Origin: Tubulanus polymorphus
Lineage: Eukaryota > Nemertea > Palaeonemertea > Tubulaniformes > Tubulanidae
Direction of reading: 5' to 3'
DNA length: 64,000 bases
Assembly (NCBI RefSeq): GCF_964204645.1
Contig: NC_134030.1
Coordinates: 14,040,447 to 14,104,446 of the forward strand
Shown here piece after piece: positions 21,040 through 33,663 of the stretch (position 1 is its first letter; the number at the start of each line of letters is the position of its first letter). Position numbers and translations under genes: made by a program. The notes beneath the pieces are model-generated. The model ran no database searches. It had not been told where the DNA came from and worked only from the letters and a program-made list of their open reading frames with translations.

Positions 21040-22700
21040 AGGATGGAGTCCAGACCACAAATCCACACTGTGCACCTCCCTTAGCTGTGATTTGAACATG
21101 ATGACAACGCCACGAATCGGCCACGGTATTGGTAGGCCTATACAAAACCCTTGTCCATGCCAATTATCACAGTCACAGAGCGTAGGTTTTGCTGCACAAA
21201 CGTTGTGGCGGCACCAATTCAATTCTCCGTTTTATCACTGGGGCTACGCGTGGAATACCTGATAAGACATTCTCAAGAGAGAATTTCGATCACAACTTTT
21301 AATTGAAAAATGAACATGAAAAATGAAATGGCAAAACTACAAGTGAAAAACCTATTAGGCCTACTTAAACTAATAAACAAAATAAAATGTATCAAAAATA
21401 CCACAACATCTAAAATAGAGACGGTTAGATCTACTGCTGTAGCAGTAACTGCAGCAGTACTGCTTGTAATATATATATTTGAAACTGCAATTCAATTCAA
21501 TGTTATGTTTATTGCACCGCAATAAATCAATAGTTCAGCAGTCGTGATGTATCTGCGGGAGGCCTCCGCCCTCACCCACTTCTGCTAGTTATTCTAATTG
21601 AAGTAACTATCGAAATTTTGAGATGCTCCCTAACTGTCTGTCACACATGGTAGGCGATCTTTTCAACCTTACCTTAAGCGTCGTTGGTAGGCCTAAGCTT
21701 TTATTAATCGGATGGACTTATCAAGACTCGGCCCGACACAAAATAAAATCATGCAGTCTTCAGTAGGCTATTTGAATTTTAAGATCCTAAACCTTCTGAT
21801 TCCTTGTGATTCGTCGCTTATTCTGGGTCCTAAGGTGGTGATTATTATTGCTCTTGAAAATAGGGTATTTTTCGATTTATATTTTCTCTGACTCAAATGC
21901 GTATATATACACAATATAGCTCATTTGCATTGATAGACAAGTTTTATGAATGATTTTTCTGTTGGCAGTTGGTTCTTAAAATATGATTTGCAATCCCACT
22001 CTCAGGCTTTTGATTACAGATATCTACTCTGTTCCTTTTTGCGTCCCGTTTCACCGATGGAGGCCTACATCATGTTACAAAACCTGTAGCTCCTGAATTG
22101 TTGGCTGCTGTTCTTTGAAATTTGTGGTGATTATAGGCCTACTTTAAGAAGGGCTCTCAAACATATCAACATATTTTTTTATCAGTCAAGCATGACACAA
22201 TCGGTAGCCATCTTGCTGTTGACAGGTTTTAACTCATAGTCCTGATATTTGATTAATCGTCTCGCTGTCATAGTATTCATTTCCTAGCGTGGAATTGGGG
22301 TTACCTAGGTTATTGTTCTCGCCAGCAGGGGGAGTTGAATATTGACTTATATACAATTTGCCTGATTTAGGCCTATATTGGGACCTATGCATATTTTGTA
22401 ACCACAATCAATTGCATAGTTTTAGGCCTAGCTCATGACAGCAGTTTCAAGGCCATTGGTTTTTATGGTCACCAGGGGGTGTTGAATGTTGAAATAGTTT
22501 GATTGACTTGTAGATGTCCTATGACTGTGAGTTTTAGGCCACTGATTTCTGTCTTTATTCACTGGCAGGTGTTTACTCCCTACTGAACTTAAATTATGTT
22601 TGGAAACTTAATTAATTAGGAAAACAGACTCTGCTCACTTCAGCTGATACAGCTTAATCCATTGCATTTCTTGCTGGCAGCTATTTAGATTTTAATTTCC
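21040..22700. other. IFT54 intron 1; repeat fragments
   Basis: Intronic sequence. From about 22260 to 22560 it holds diverged pieces of the about 150-bp core described at 26245-27520 ('gtcaccagggggtgttgaat'). An ORF at 21310-21525 looks like chance. Confidence 0.6.
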
Positions 22701-22702
22701 AG

Positions 22703-22820
22703 GTGATACGAATGACTGGATTTATGAAGGGTTTGTACACTGCTACTGAAATGAACAGTGAAAATGTGAAGGAAAAAGAAGCCAAAATAGCTTTTCTACA
22801 AAAAGCAATTGATATGGTTG
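22703..22820 (+). CDS. traf3ip1: TRAF3IP1/IFT54 homologue, coding exon 2
   Basis: 118 nt between 'ttaatttccag' and 'gtaagtag', continuing in phase 0 from exon 1 with '[17 protein letters not shown]' and '[13 protein letters not shown]'. This is the middle of the CH-like domain. It ends after the first base of a codon completed by exon 3. Intron 1 (about 1.7 kb) holds short repeat fragments only. Confidence 0.92.
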
Positions 22821-23089
22821 GTAAGTAGGCCTACGAGCAACCGGCTTGGCGGGCGTGCAGATGTTGTTCCCACTCTACGGGCTAAAGTTTTTGGTTGATT
22901 TTCTTGCTACTTGGTATGTTTTTTTTAGGTGTGAGGAGTTTGAGCCCTTATGTGTTTGACATAAATAGGTCAACCAAGATGGCTGCCACAGTTATTTCGA
23001 TATGCGTTAATTAGCCAGTTTTAAGCTTGTTTCCACTCTACAATCGACAATTTTTAGGCCAGTTTTAGGCTGAGCCTATAACTATACAA

Positions 23090-23915
23090 ATTGATTGAAT
23101 TTAGATGACATGGTTTCCAGAGGAATCAGGGGCACCCCCAGGGACCACTGTCGAGGTTAGCACAATTTATGAATAAGGCATTTTGAAAGGGTCCATTAGC
23201 ATAAGATAAATTTGGTCGATCGAACTCAAGATGGATGCCTGTGACTTTTTTTTGAGCCCAAAAATGTCACTTTTGATCCAAACTCTCTAGCTTCCTAATG
23301 GTTTGCCATTTTTCATCGCAATTTATGGTAGCCTAGGTATTCTATGAAAAAGAATATTTAATAGGCCACATAAGACAGGTATTATTGGTCAGCCAATTAT
23401 CACACAATGACGGCCATCTTAGATGGAAAAAAGGATAATAACGGCATGTTTGAACTTATAGCCTTGATATTTGATTAGTATTTGCACCGTCGTAGGATAC
23501 ATCTCCTCACATGAAATTTGGGTTCAATTCTTTGTTCCTGCCACCAGAAGTTAAATATTGAATAACATACAGTTTGTCTACTTATATTGGTACTTACAAT
23601 GTCTTTGGTGTTTGTATATGATCACCAGGGGGTGTTGAATAGTACAATAACTTAGTATTTCCTTATTATATTATGACCTAGGCATATTTTGTTACCTAAA
23701 TCAATTGCAAAATTGTACCTTGTGACATATTCTAATGTTGTGGTGAGTATCAAGGTCATTGATTTTAGTTTGTATGGTCACCAGGGGCATTGAATATTGA
23801 AATGGTTAGATTTACTATTTGAAACCACTTGGTGAAACCATTTGAAACCACTTGGGGAAACCATTTGAAACCACGCGGGCATGGTGTCCCTGGACCCCTT
23901 GTTTTATGTGAGGAT
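23090..23915 (+). mobile_element. Tandem-core repeat element, copy in IFT54 intron 2
   Basis: Collinear with 26400-27515. It has a body with 'tttgccatttttcatcgcaat' and 'tcagccaattat', then diverged monomers each carrying 'gtcaccaggggg.gttgaat', and it ends 'gggcatggtgtccctggacc'. It is non-coding. The shared fixed 3' terminus supports a transposed unit rather than local duplication. Confidence 0.6.
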
Positions 23916-24049
23916 ATATGAACAGAAAAAACAAAATAAAAACAAAAAGCCGTAAAATATGTAATCATTCATATTTTTTGCATGTTTGTAAACAATTTTC
24001 GATCAGTGGTTATGTCCCACTAGTTCAAAGATCTTCTTGGTTTTTTCAG

Positions 24050-24162
24050 CACTTGTTACTGGTAAAGTGGTCAGTGTAAAACCAAATAAGATTGTCTCTG
24101 GCCATGAACCTGAAAAAACTAATGAATTCTTGCAACTCTTAGCAACTGCGATCCTGAAAAAG
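24050..24162 (+). CDS. traf3ip1: TRAF3IP1/IFT54 homologue, coding exon 3
   Basis: 113 nt from 'ttttttcag' to 'gttagt'. The first two bases complete the split codon. It encodes 'VVSVKPNKIVSGHEPEKTNE' and 'FLQLLATAIL', the C-terminal helices of the CH-like domain (the SGHEPE segment is diagnostic). It ends in phase 0. Confidence 0.92.
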
Positions 24163-24861
24163 GTTAGTTTTTCAAATTATGTGGATGATTGAAATACCTT
24201 CTTGGCTCATCTGTGACATAAAACAGGGTCCCCACACCTCTTTCAGTTTTGAGAAATAGGCATTTAGAAATTTTGTCTAGTCTGTAGTTGTACAGTAGAC
24301 TTCCCCTAAATTGATACAGTTTGGACCTGAATGTTTTTTACCCAAGTAAAAGTACTAGTACTTAGCCAATTACAGAATAAGAAACCTCGTTAAGGTTATG
24401 TAAAGGAGAGAAAACCACTGAATTCATGGTTAGCAATTAGGATAATGAAAGTGATGCAGACACTTCTCAAAATTTGATCCTTGAAAACTCCTAATATTCA
24501 GGAATGACTGATGTTTAGGGATCCTGTGAAGTGGAGCTGATGGCTTAGGGGATAACCATCCGCCGCTATCAACTTATAGTTTTAAATAGTTTAAGGTATC
24601 CCCCAACGTAATTGATGTGGCTTTTGGATGGCGGGAAACGGTGAACTTTGTTCATATATGGATTACTACAGTATGTATGACATAGGCCTATGGTAATTCA
24701 ATGACTTGTAGAATGATTTCTAGATAGGCCTATTTACATACCGGTATTTAGATTGTGTGAAAATATCAGACTTGTGGATTTGTTTGTTTTTGGTCCAAAT
24801 GTTCAATACCCAATTCATTTATCTTGATCCATGTTGTATCAGCGATATATTCTTTTCGAAG

Positions 24862-24972
24862 GTTGATAATGATGAATTTGTAAAAAGAGTTTTGTCCAGT
24901 GAAAAACCTGGGAAATCTTCGGTGACCAAAAAAGACAATGAGAAGAAAGATGATCCAAAAGAAAAGAAGAGG
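24862..24972 (+). CDS. traf3ip1: TRAF3IP1/IFT54 homologue, coding exon 4
   Basis: 111 nt in phase 0, from 'cgaag' to a 'gtatgt' donor. It encodes 'VDNDEFVKRVLSSEKPGKS' followed by a Lys/Asp/Glu-rich run, the start of the charged linker that follows the CH-like domain in this family. The rest of the protein (long charged region and C-terminal coiled coil) was not found in the remaining 39 kb. Confidence 0.85.
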
Positions 24973-25296
24973 GTATGTTATGTTTTGTTAAGAGGGAATA
25001 AAGGAATTAGGCCTATCTATGTCATGATCAGCCTATTCATACAATTTGATCAAATCATAGGGGTATTCATGGAGTGCTGGGAAGGGTCTATTTGTGCCTG
25101 TCGAATCAATAAATTTCTGCATTTAATTTTTAGCTGAGGCTACTTTGTAATAGATTGGAAAAATGTGTGACTAATATCTCAAAATCTAATAAACACATTT
25201 GACCAGTTTGTATGTAGCCGTTACGATGCTTAAATTTGAGCTCAATTGCTCTAAGGAAGTTAAACTAATATGGTTTCACTTAGAACTCAAGAATTT

Positions 25297-25587
25297 TCAA
25301 TCGTGGAAGTTGCAAAATTTCATATGTCTTTTCGGCGTCTTAAAGCGCTTGTGTTTGTCACTATCCCTAGATAGCTGCAGATGTACAGAATATCCTTGCT
25401 CTTTCAAAATGGCCACCACTGCATACATCTTAAATCCTCTTTCAGCTACAAATGAAATGCGATTTTCTTGAAAATTGGTACGTAGTTGTAATGAGCAAGG
25501 TACATTAATTGCATCCAGTGCTGCCAAGTGTCCCGATTTAGGCGGAATCGTTACGCCTTGGTATAGAAAAATACAACGTTCTGACAT
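25297..25587 (-). CDS. Unrecognised ORF, 96 codons
   Basis: A minus-strand frame starting MSERCIFLYQGVTIPPKSGH with protein-like composition, lying antisense in the region after IFT54 exon 4. I recognise no domain. It could be a fragment of a transposon ORF or of an exon. Confidence 0.25.
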   Translation of the reverse strand: MSERCIFLYQGVTIPPKSGHLAALDAINVPCSLQLRTNFQENRISFVAERGFKMYAVVAILKEQGYSVHLQLSRDSDKHKRFKTPKRHMKFCNFHD

Positions 25588-26239
25588 ATGCTTGAAAAAT
25601 AGGATTTTTCGAATAGAAATATCGAAATTTTTACGATTTTTCTTGTTATTTTCTTATTATGAATGAGTCTCAAATTTTCTTGTTCCTATCTCAATCATAA
25701 AAATCTATGTAAAAAAATGTTGCGAGCCGATCGTCGATAAAGATTCTTGAAAGTGTCAGGTGACTCTGCAAGGCAGAGCCACTAGCTGGCTTGATATGCT
25801 CCCATGACCATGGCAAGTGAGTGAATAAGAAGGTTACAAAATGATGTCCATGATGGTTGTTAGTGACCTGCCTCCGAAGAGGACTCAGGACCACCAAGTA
25901 AGAAGAAGAAAAGAATGCAACAGTTTAAACTATCATATTCATCAGCCTTCCCTTGTGTCACTAGCAGCAAAAGAGGAACACATTTCGCTTTGTGCACTGT
26001 TTGCTGCTGTGGTTTAGTGTCAGCCGCGGAGGAATTTGCAATGTGAAGAAACACTGTTCTGCTACAAACACGTACGTATAGACAAGTATGAATAAAAGGA
26101 TTTCGGCATTTTTCAAGAAACCACAAAGTTTTAATGGCGCGACCAAAGTGGAAGTCCTATATACCATGTTTTTGGTTTACCTTTGTCAGCGATATGAAGT
26201 TGGCATTGAGCCAATTCATGTAAAATCGCGGTACGTTTT

Positions 26240-27520
26240 TCAGCCCACTTGGGACTTTAGTCCCAGCGGGCTGTTGCGTTCACTTTTCGTCCGTCCGTCC
26301 GTTGTAGCGTCCGTCCGTCCGTAGACGGAATCCAGTTATTTTGGGAAGTTTTGAAGATGCTTCAAGGTAACGATATTTGATATTTGGGTTACACATGTAT
26401 CTACCCTAGACACATCTTCAGCCCAAAAACTGGCCCTGTCAGAATCAATATGGCCGACTGGCAGCCATTGTTGTTCGCCAAAATCAGCACTTTTTACACA
26501 TTTTTGAACTTTTTGAGGGAAATTTTGAAGACGCTTTGATCAATTACCTTGATCTTTCGGATATATGTGAATCCCCCCAGGGCCCATCAACATAACAAAA
26601 ATTGGGTCCTTCAGACTCAAGATGGCCGTCCTATGACCTTTTTAGTGGCCAAAAATGTTAATTTTGGCCCGAATTCTGAGTCCTGTAGCTTCCTACTGGT
26701 TTGCCATTTCTCATTACAATTTGTGATGGGTGTTCTTTGGAAAGGGATATTTTATACCTGAGACAGGTATTTTTCATCAGCCAATTATGACGCAATTGGC
26801 GGCCATCTTGGTGTCACCAGTACTCATTCGTAAGTGGGAAAAAGTTTTCCACATTATATTGATACCTAAGCTTATTTTGCTACCACAATCAATTAGAAAG
26901 TTGTAGCTCATAACGTGTTCTATGATTGTGGTGAGTTTCAAGGTAATTGGAATTCGTATATGGCCACCAGGGGGCGTTGAATAATACAATATCTTAGCAT
27001 TTCTTTATTATATTCGTACCTATGAATATTTTGTAACCACAATCAATTGGAAAGTTGTAGCTCATGACATCATCTATGATTGTTGCGAGTTTTAAGGACA
27101 TAAGTTTTTCTATATGGTCACCAGGGGGCGTTGAATAGTAGAATAACTTAGTATTTCCTTATTATATTGGTACCTAGGCATATTTTGTTACCATGATCAA
27201 TTGCAAAGTTGTAGTTCATGACATGTTTTATGATTGTGGTGACTTTCGAGGTCATTGGGTTTTCAATATGGTCACCAGGGGGCGTTGAATAGTAGAATGA
27301 CTTAGTATTTCCATATTAAATTGGTAACGAGGCATATTTTGTTATCACAATCAATTACAAAATCGTAGCTGCTGACATGTTCTATGATTGTGGTGAGTTT
27401 TAAGGTCATTGGTTTTTGTAAATGGTCACCAGGGGGCTTTGAATATTGAAATTGTTAGATTGTTGAGCATTTGAAACCACTTCCCAAGTGGGCATGGTGT
27501 CCCTGGACCCCTAGTTTATG
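26240..27520 (+). mobile_element. Element with about 150-bp tandem core (Helentron/pearl-like?)
   Basis: It opens near a short palindrome ('agcccacttgggac' with 'gtcccagcgggct') and TCCGTCCG repeats, has a 500-bp body, then about four tandem monomers of 140-155 bp (26800-27440). Each monomer contains 'caccagggggcgttgaat', 'acttagtatttcc', 'cattttgttacc'-type and 'gtagctcatgacatg' words. It closes with 'gggcatggtgtccctggacc'. A central tandem array in a non-coding element is typical of the pearl/Helentron type in marine invertebrates; the assignment is inference. No target duplication was identified. Confidence 0.55.
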
Positions 27521-27551
27521 TGAGCATTTGTTTCATTGGTTCTCGGCTTAA

Positions 27552-30538
27552 CCCTTTCGTGACCGCATTATATGTTCTCTAATGGCCCGGAGGTATTTTG
27601 ACCATATTTGACCTGTATACATAATGATCCCAGGAAAAAGATATGACTTACAGACAGCTTGTATGAACATACTATCTACATAGAAAACATATGGGGCTAT
27701 CTTTTCCTGCAAAAAAAATTAGTGACCTTGACCCCCAGGTCAAGGTCACGTGATCCGATATGGCTGCCGAAGCAACATTTTTCGACTAAAATTATACGGA
27801 AACGACCACTACACAACTAAAAACATAAAACAAAGTTTATTTTGAACATCAACTGGTCTACTAACAGCACTGTAACTATCAAACATGGGAAGAATCAACA
27901 ACTTCAGTTTTTACTGAAAAGAAAATATTTTTCGCGCCCCCTTATTTCTGGGTCAAACCTGAAAATCACAATAAACATAGAACCCCACACAAAATTTCAC
28001 AGCTTTCAATCTTAGAATAGTGAAATAACACTATAAATCCCCTAGAATTGAAGAAGAACCTTTGGTATGCCTTATAAATATCTCTTTATGTTTTCTTTTT
28101 ATACCCTTATACCATAGGTAAGCTGATTTTCAAGTTTTACCGAAAAGCGCAATTTATCTGTAAAACTTATATACATACTTTGTCATCCTATTGAATGTGA
28201 AGAAATAAAAGTTAGATCCTACCTTATCAGTTCTTTTTTCATGTTATTTAGTTGTATTCTTACACAATAATCCATTCAATAGTCTGTATTGTCCACGGGT
28301 TCTACTCCATAGTCCAGCACATTGTGATAGACCTAGAAACAGTCGGACTCTACGTGTAATCCAGGATGATCTGGGCAGTTGACACAAATGAATACAGTTT
28401 CCTTTGGTTTTCCATTAGCCGTTCAAAATCCACGGGCATAGCAAACCCTACAAATCTTAGTTTTGCGCCTCGCACCTGATGGGATGTTGCCTCGAGCTCT
28501 CGGGAAGTGGCGTCCGGTTAAACGAGTTACAGTAGTATCCCGAAGTACACTGGCACTGAGACGTAGAGATGATATCAACAGAATAGCTATAACATCTTTG
28601 AGAAATCCAAGAAACTCATTTCTCGGGTACGACATCTTACAAACTTTGTGAGCATTCAAGGCTGCTAGCATAAGTAAGTGAACGGCTAGTTTAATGCTCC
28701 ATTTGTACGTTTTCCGAACAGTATGAATTGAGTGGAGCTGTTGGTCGGTTTGATCTACACCTCCCATCTTATGATTGTAATCAATTACCGCTTTTGGCTT
28801 TATAATTTCTCTATTTTTGTGGTCAAACTTTACAAGTTCTGTAACTGGCATGTGTTTTGTTGATAGCATATGTACAATTTTGGGTTTACCACTAGCTTTA
28901 CCGTTGATACCTCGAAACTTAATAGCTAAAACTTGAGGCGTCTTCTCAACAGAGAAAGCCATTTTACCTTAGTCCACAGGCAACAGTTTCAAATCTGCTG
29001 GAAACATCTTACGATTGTTCCTACAAGTATCGACAATGTAAATTCCTTGATCTAACAACCATTTAGCCAAGTGCGGTGAGGTATAATAATTGTCCACAAT
29101 AAGACAGCGACCCATATGGTGATGTGGTTCCATCAGAGTACCGACAATTTTCTCAGTTGCAGAAAGTTTCTCAAAACCTGGTGTCTCATTTGGCTCTGCA
29201 GAGCCACAGTAAACCAAAAAGTCAATTGTGTAACCATTTGGTGTACATAACTTGTACAGTTTCATCCCAAAACGCGCTCGTTTTGTTTTGATATAAACTT
29301 TGAAGTGTAAACGACCTTTATAGAGGAGCAAGGATTCATCGATACAAACATCTGGGCCGGGCTCAAGCATCGCACGAAATTTGCGTCGAAAGAAATCTAT
29401 TAGAGGGCGAACTTTATATAGACGGTCGCGATTAGCATCTGCTTGGTCTGGCATCTGATCATTATCATTGAAATGCAAGAAACGTACGAGTTCAAACCTG
29501 TTCCTCGTCATTGTTTGGCTAAAAATTGCTGTATGGAAAAGTTCATTTGCACTCCAATTCATCCGCATCGACGGAAAATTGTGTATTCCCATCAGCATTA
29601 CAAGACCGATAAATGTTTTGATTTCTGGCAAATCCACATCTTTCCATTCAAATGGCACTTCTTCACCGTTGGCCGCTATGTATTGACGCGCGTACCGGTT
29701 TGTTTCCCGTATAATCAGATATAAAAGTTCATCCGTAACGAAAATATTATAGAAATCGATGGGTTTAGGGTTATCATTTTCGTTAAAACGATGCCTTAGA
29801 CGTTCTACAGCTGTAACTGGAATATTTTTAGGTGCATATCCAGTCACAGTGTCAGTCCAGTTCCAAGGATTAGGCCTTACATGTTGCACAACGACATTCC
29901 CACCACAGCTACGTCCCCTGCCACGTCCCCGACCATGTCCACGTCCCATACCACGAGCTCCACGGGCAGCATCAGCAACACGGGGTGGACTGGGACTAGG
30001 TGATTGGCTACAACTATCTCTAGGCCTAATTGGGCCTGCAGTTCTCTGTCTTGGATGCCCTCTCGCTACAGGCTGAGCGACAGAATCATTACTTTCATCA
30101 GATGAGTGTTCAGCGTAACCATGGCAACTGGATAGGCACTAAGTGAACTATCATCTAAAAGACTGTCATCATATAATTCATCTGAATCAGAATCGTACTC
30201 ATCACTTGCATTTTCGTTCCTGCTGAACTCTAAATCATCGCCGACATCAATGTCCTTGTCATCAGAATCAGAGTCAGCTAAAATTCCATCTAAAACTTCA
30301 TTTACTGATAATTTTCTGTTACCGCTGCCTTTTTTACTGGGCGCAGCCATTTTTACTTTCGTTTTTGTGGAGTACGGTGTCTCATTGGTGCAACATCACT
30401 TTCCGAGTGGCAGCACCATACAGTAACCAAAATAGCGGGTGATTTGAACAGTATATCTCTATCCGGTATGTCATACCGGACTAGGCAGTTTCGTGTTTTC
30501 TGTATCCGGTATGTCATACCGGATAGGTCGTGAAAGGG
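27552..30538 (-). mobile_element. piggyBac transposon, complete ends, inactive transposase
   Basis: Flanked by TTAA on both sides (27548-27551 and 30539-30542), the obligatory piggyBac target. Terminal inverted repeats are CCCTTTCGTGACC (left) and, on the opposite strand, CCCTTTCACGACC (right). It encodes a minus-strand transposase broken by mutations (listed separately). Near the right end are two copies of the palindrome TCCGGTATGTCATACCGGA (about 30457-30475 and 30506-30524). It inserted about 30 bp beyond the end of the tandem-core element. Confidence 0.95.
28333..30350 (-). pseudogene. piggyBac transposase pseudogene
   Basis: It reads on the minus strand from MAAPSKKGSGNR. An acidic N-terminus (SDSDDKD...) comes first, then a frameshift near 30120, then an Arg/Gly-rich stretch (GRGHGRGRGRGR). 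The DDE_Tnp_1_7 core follows, with catalytic aspartates visible in CIDESLL, CLIVDNYYTS and MGGVDQTDQQL. The C-terminal Cys-rich zinc domain (ICRVCYARG... CVNC) is last. Inactivating changes are the frameshift near 30120, an in-frame TAA at 28969-28971, and a TGA before the last Cys pair near 28423. It would have catalysed precise TTAA-specific cut-and-paste. Confidence 0.93.
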
Positions 30539-30542
30539 TTAA

Positions 30543-31600
30543 ACGACGTATAATCGATGCGATTGAAGACATGGCGAACCTCCGTCGATGACATGTCCAA
30601 CATTGTTAAAACTCTACGAAAAACTGTTTTTGGCGGGAAAATTCTTAGCTCTCGCGTATAAAATTGCGATGACCTCAATTGGGGGGGGGGGGCGTTGTCT
30701 CTACGAGCGAATGTGATTGGCTGTGTTTTGGATTTACGGGGAATTCTGGCACTACTAAAATAATTATGGGAAAGCCATAGAATGGCGAACGTTTCATTGG
30801 ACTAGGTGCGAATTTCAAATGCTCATTGCTGGTGAGAATGTAACTATTATCCGCCATAGGTATTGTTTCATTTTAATACCCGGTGATTGATTTGATTGAC
30901 ATTGAAGTGTTAGCGAACATTCACTTACACAAGGCCTCCACGTGCGCGCAAGAGGCACACACAAACACACGCGCGTACAGTATACACTAGTGATACTGTA
31001 ACGCTGCTTGCTGGCGCGTTTGACATTTCTTCAGCAGAAGATAAGCGCTGTATTTTCTGTTTGATAGAATTAGTAATAAATTGTAATTTCTTGTGACCTG
31101 AAAATACTAAGCAGCAAACTATAGGTATAGGTCGAGGTCTGAATATTGTAGTGGTAAATTCCAGGATTTAAAACGATCTAATACGCTTCCGCGGCCATAC
31201 ATTCAGCCACCCTCTGATATGTGACATCATATGAATTTTATTTGAATATTTTTTCATATTATAAAAAATATTTCTTTGAAAATATAAAATAGTTTCCATG
31301 CCGCGCCTACCTGTACCCTACAAAATTTTTGATATGGACCGTAAACAAATGTATATCTTTGGTCTTTTGACTACAAAATAATCCTTTAAGAAAGATAAAA
31401 TAGAATATTTAAACTTGTAGAACTTTGAAGTCACGAATTAAAAAGATTTTTCAAGCAATGCCCTTACCCCAAACAACCTCTAGCTTTCAAGGTAAACCAC
31501 ACTTTGCCCATGGGCAATTTATTTGTTAAACATAATTTCCCATTAGCTGCTGCTAACCAACCATACTGTCCCTCTATTGCACGAAATGTTCTCTGGCTGG
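30543..31600. other. Unassigned sequence
   Basis: No gene recognised. It contains a short poly-G run at about 30682-30692 and CA-rich stretches near 30955-30980. Confidence 0.4.
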
Positions 31601-31615
31601 CAAATGTTCTCCAGG

Positions 31616-32396
31616 GCAGCCCATGGGGGTGGAGTTTCTATTTCTTCAGATCGCTACTAGTCCCACAGTTTTAATCAGAAAAAATATCTGTTTTAAAAAG
31701 CCAATCAGAAAGCAAAGACTCCTCTATGATTGGCTTAGCCGCAGAAATCAGCAGGTGTTCTCGAGGTATCGTACTTCTGGGTTTTATTTTAAGATCTAAA
31801 ATTGTATTTCAATATCGATTTCTGTGAAATCTTCAGTTGATTTGGTTTTTGGGAGGAATATCTTTATTTGCACTACAGAAAATATCATTGACAATTGTGC
31901 AAAGTCCAGGAAAAATAGCTTTTTCTCAAATCGGATGGATGACCTTGATATGCTAATTATCCATGTGCTCAAACTGCAATTTCAAATTTTATTCTGCAAA
32001 AAATATCAAATCCAATTCAATTTTACTTTATTGAACAAGGTAAAACAGCCAATCCAATTCAATTTTGTTTTATTGAGCTGCATTCAAATCATTAAGACCA
32101 TGGGAAAAGATTTATCTGAGGTAGGCCTATTTGTTCCGGCCAGCTCCAGTCGCTGTTCTGTGCTACTTGTGAAAACACGATTGAATTGTGGAAATTATTA
32201 GCCTGGGATTGACTAGTGTTGAGCTGGGCCGTGTACTTGGACAAATTTAATGCATCATTTGTCATTTTATGAAAAGCTGACAGGCTTGCCATAGTGCCCC
32301 TTGGGGCTCTTGTTCTGATTCGTCCCCCAGGGGCTGCCCCTGGGGGTGGAGTTTCTATTTCTTCTAATCGCTATTTGTCCTACAGTTTAAGCCAGA
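31616..32396. repeat. Two copies of a 65-bp repeat, and a G/C hairpin
   Basis: Bases 31616-31680 and 32331-32396 share 'ctgggggtggagtttctatttctt'-like sequence at about 80% identity in direct orientation. The second copy begins in a near-perfect 11-bp hairpin, CCCCCAGGGGC-T-GCCCCTGGGGG in outline (32324-32346). The family is unknown. Confidence 0.5.
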
Positions 32397-32399
32397 TCA

Positions 32400-33563
32400 A
32401 TTCCAAATTTAGTTTGAATGTTCTATGAACCAAGGCCTATAAAGTTATGGAGCCATTTTCATGGGCTTGCATGCTTGCTTGCAAGCGCATATTGCTATCA
32501 CACGGATTGATAACTTGCTTGGGGAGTCGATAACTTTCGTTAGAAACTTTCTTGGGCTTTAATATTTACACACATTTAATGCAGTAATAAAATCTAGGTT
32601 CCTTTCGTATATTGGCTATATCGGTTGTCGTTTTCATTGTTTTATGATTTTGTTTAATCGTTTTTGTTATTTCAGCAGCGCATACTAACTTTGGTTGAGC
32701 GTGCGTGATCAGTCTTGAAATTGGTATTCATGCGCGGCATAGTGCTGCCGACAATTCAATTCATTCTTTATTGACACAATAAAACATTTACTTTCACGTT
32801 TAAAAAAAATTCTTTTAATTTTCTTTTACTTTCATTGGGTGCTTTGCGTTAGCGGCCATTTGAAAAATATCTGTATGAACATTTATATTTTTCAGTTTAA
32901 ATATCTAAAACTTAAAACCCGCTTTTCTGTAAAATAAATTCTGAATTGAAGACTGGTTCCCTGTCTCTTCAAAGAGCCAGGGGGCGGTAGTCTATGGTGG
33001 CAATAAACTTTAGGAGTAAACTTTATCGGATGATCGTAGTGGATTGTCGTTTGAAGGAGATGCAACTTATTCTTGCTTAATGTCTTATTTTAAAAAGAAA
33101 AATCGTGGCTCCTATCTATTTTCGTGTGCGGCTTCTCTTCACTTGAAGTCACTCACGCTTTTTCTTTCTGCTGTAAGTTTTTTATGCAAAATCATTTCAA
33201 CACATTCCGATACGTAATCTAATGTCTATCCCAGTGGTTATGATCGCGGTGCATCAAACAGTTCATATCATCGCGGATGTGGAACCCTGTGGTTTCTATG
33301 TGCTCAACCCTGCAAGTAACTGAGGTCAGGCAACTACTACATTCAAGAGTGAATAATACTAAAGTTTTCGCATCCTGGTCATTCACTTCTCTTTATTCCT
33401 CTAGATTTGGTTTTTTCTTGTATATTCTCAAAGAACACCGATTACTGAAAATGTATTTAAGCATGGAATTTCGAGGATTAATTTCTTATTTTGTGCACTT
33501 AACAAAGCTAGACATGCGCAAATATGTTAACAAATGACTATTTGTGGATTTGATTATCATCTC
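32400..33563. other. Unassigned sequence up to the gap
   Basis: No gene or repeat that I can support. Short AT-rich ORFs only. Confidence 0.4.
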
Positions 33564-33663
33564 NNNNNNNNNNNNNNNNNNNNNNNNNNNNNNNNNNNNN
33601 NNNNNNNNNNNNNNNNNNNNNNNNNNNNNNNNNNNNNNNNNNNNNNNNNNNNNNNNNNNNNNN
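33564..33663. other. Assembly gap (100 N)
   Basis: Exactly 100 N, the conventional size for an unknown-length scaffold gap. The order and distance of the flanks, and the true satellite length, are therefore not established. Confidence 0.98.

Noticed and set aside
25860-25905. Possible fifth IFT54 exon ending 'ccaccaagtaag'
   Set aside because: With the nearby 'ttag' acceptor, the phase required by exon 4 gives an immediate TGA stop, and the peptide in another frame does not resemble the family.
29443-30076. Plus-strand ORFs opposite the piggyBac transposase
   Set aside because: They are antisense to a clearly identified transposase with its catalytic residues.
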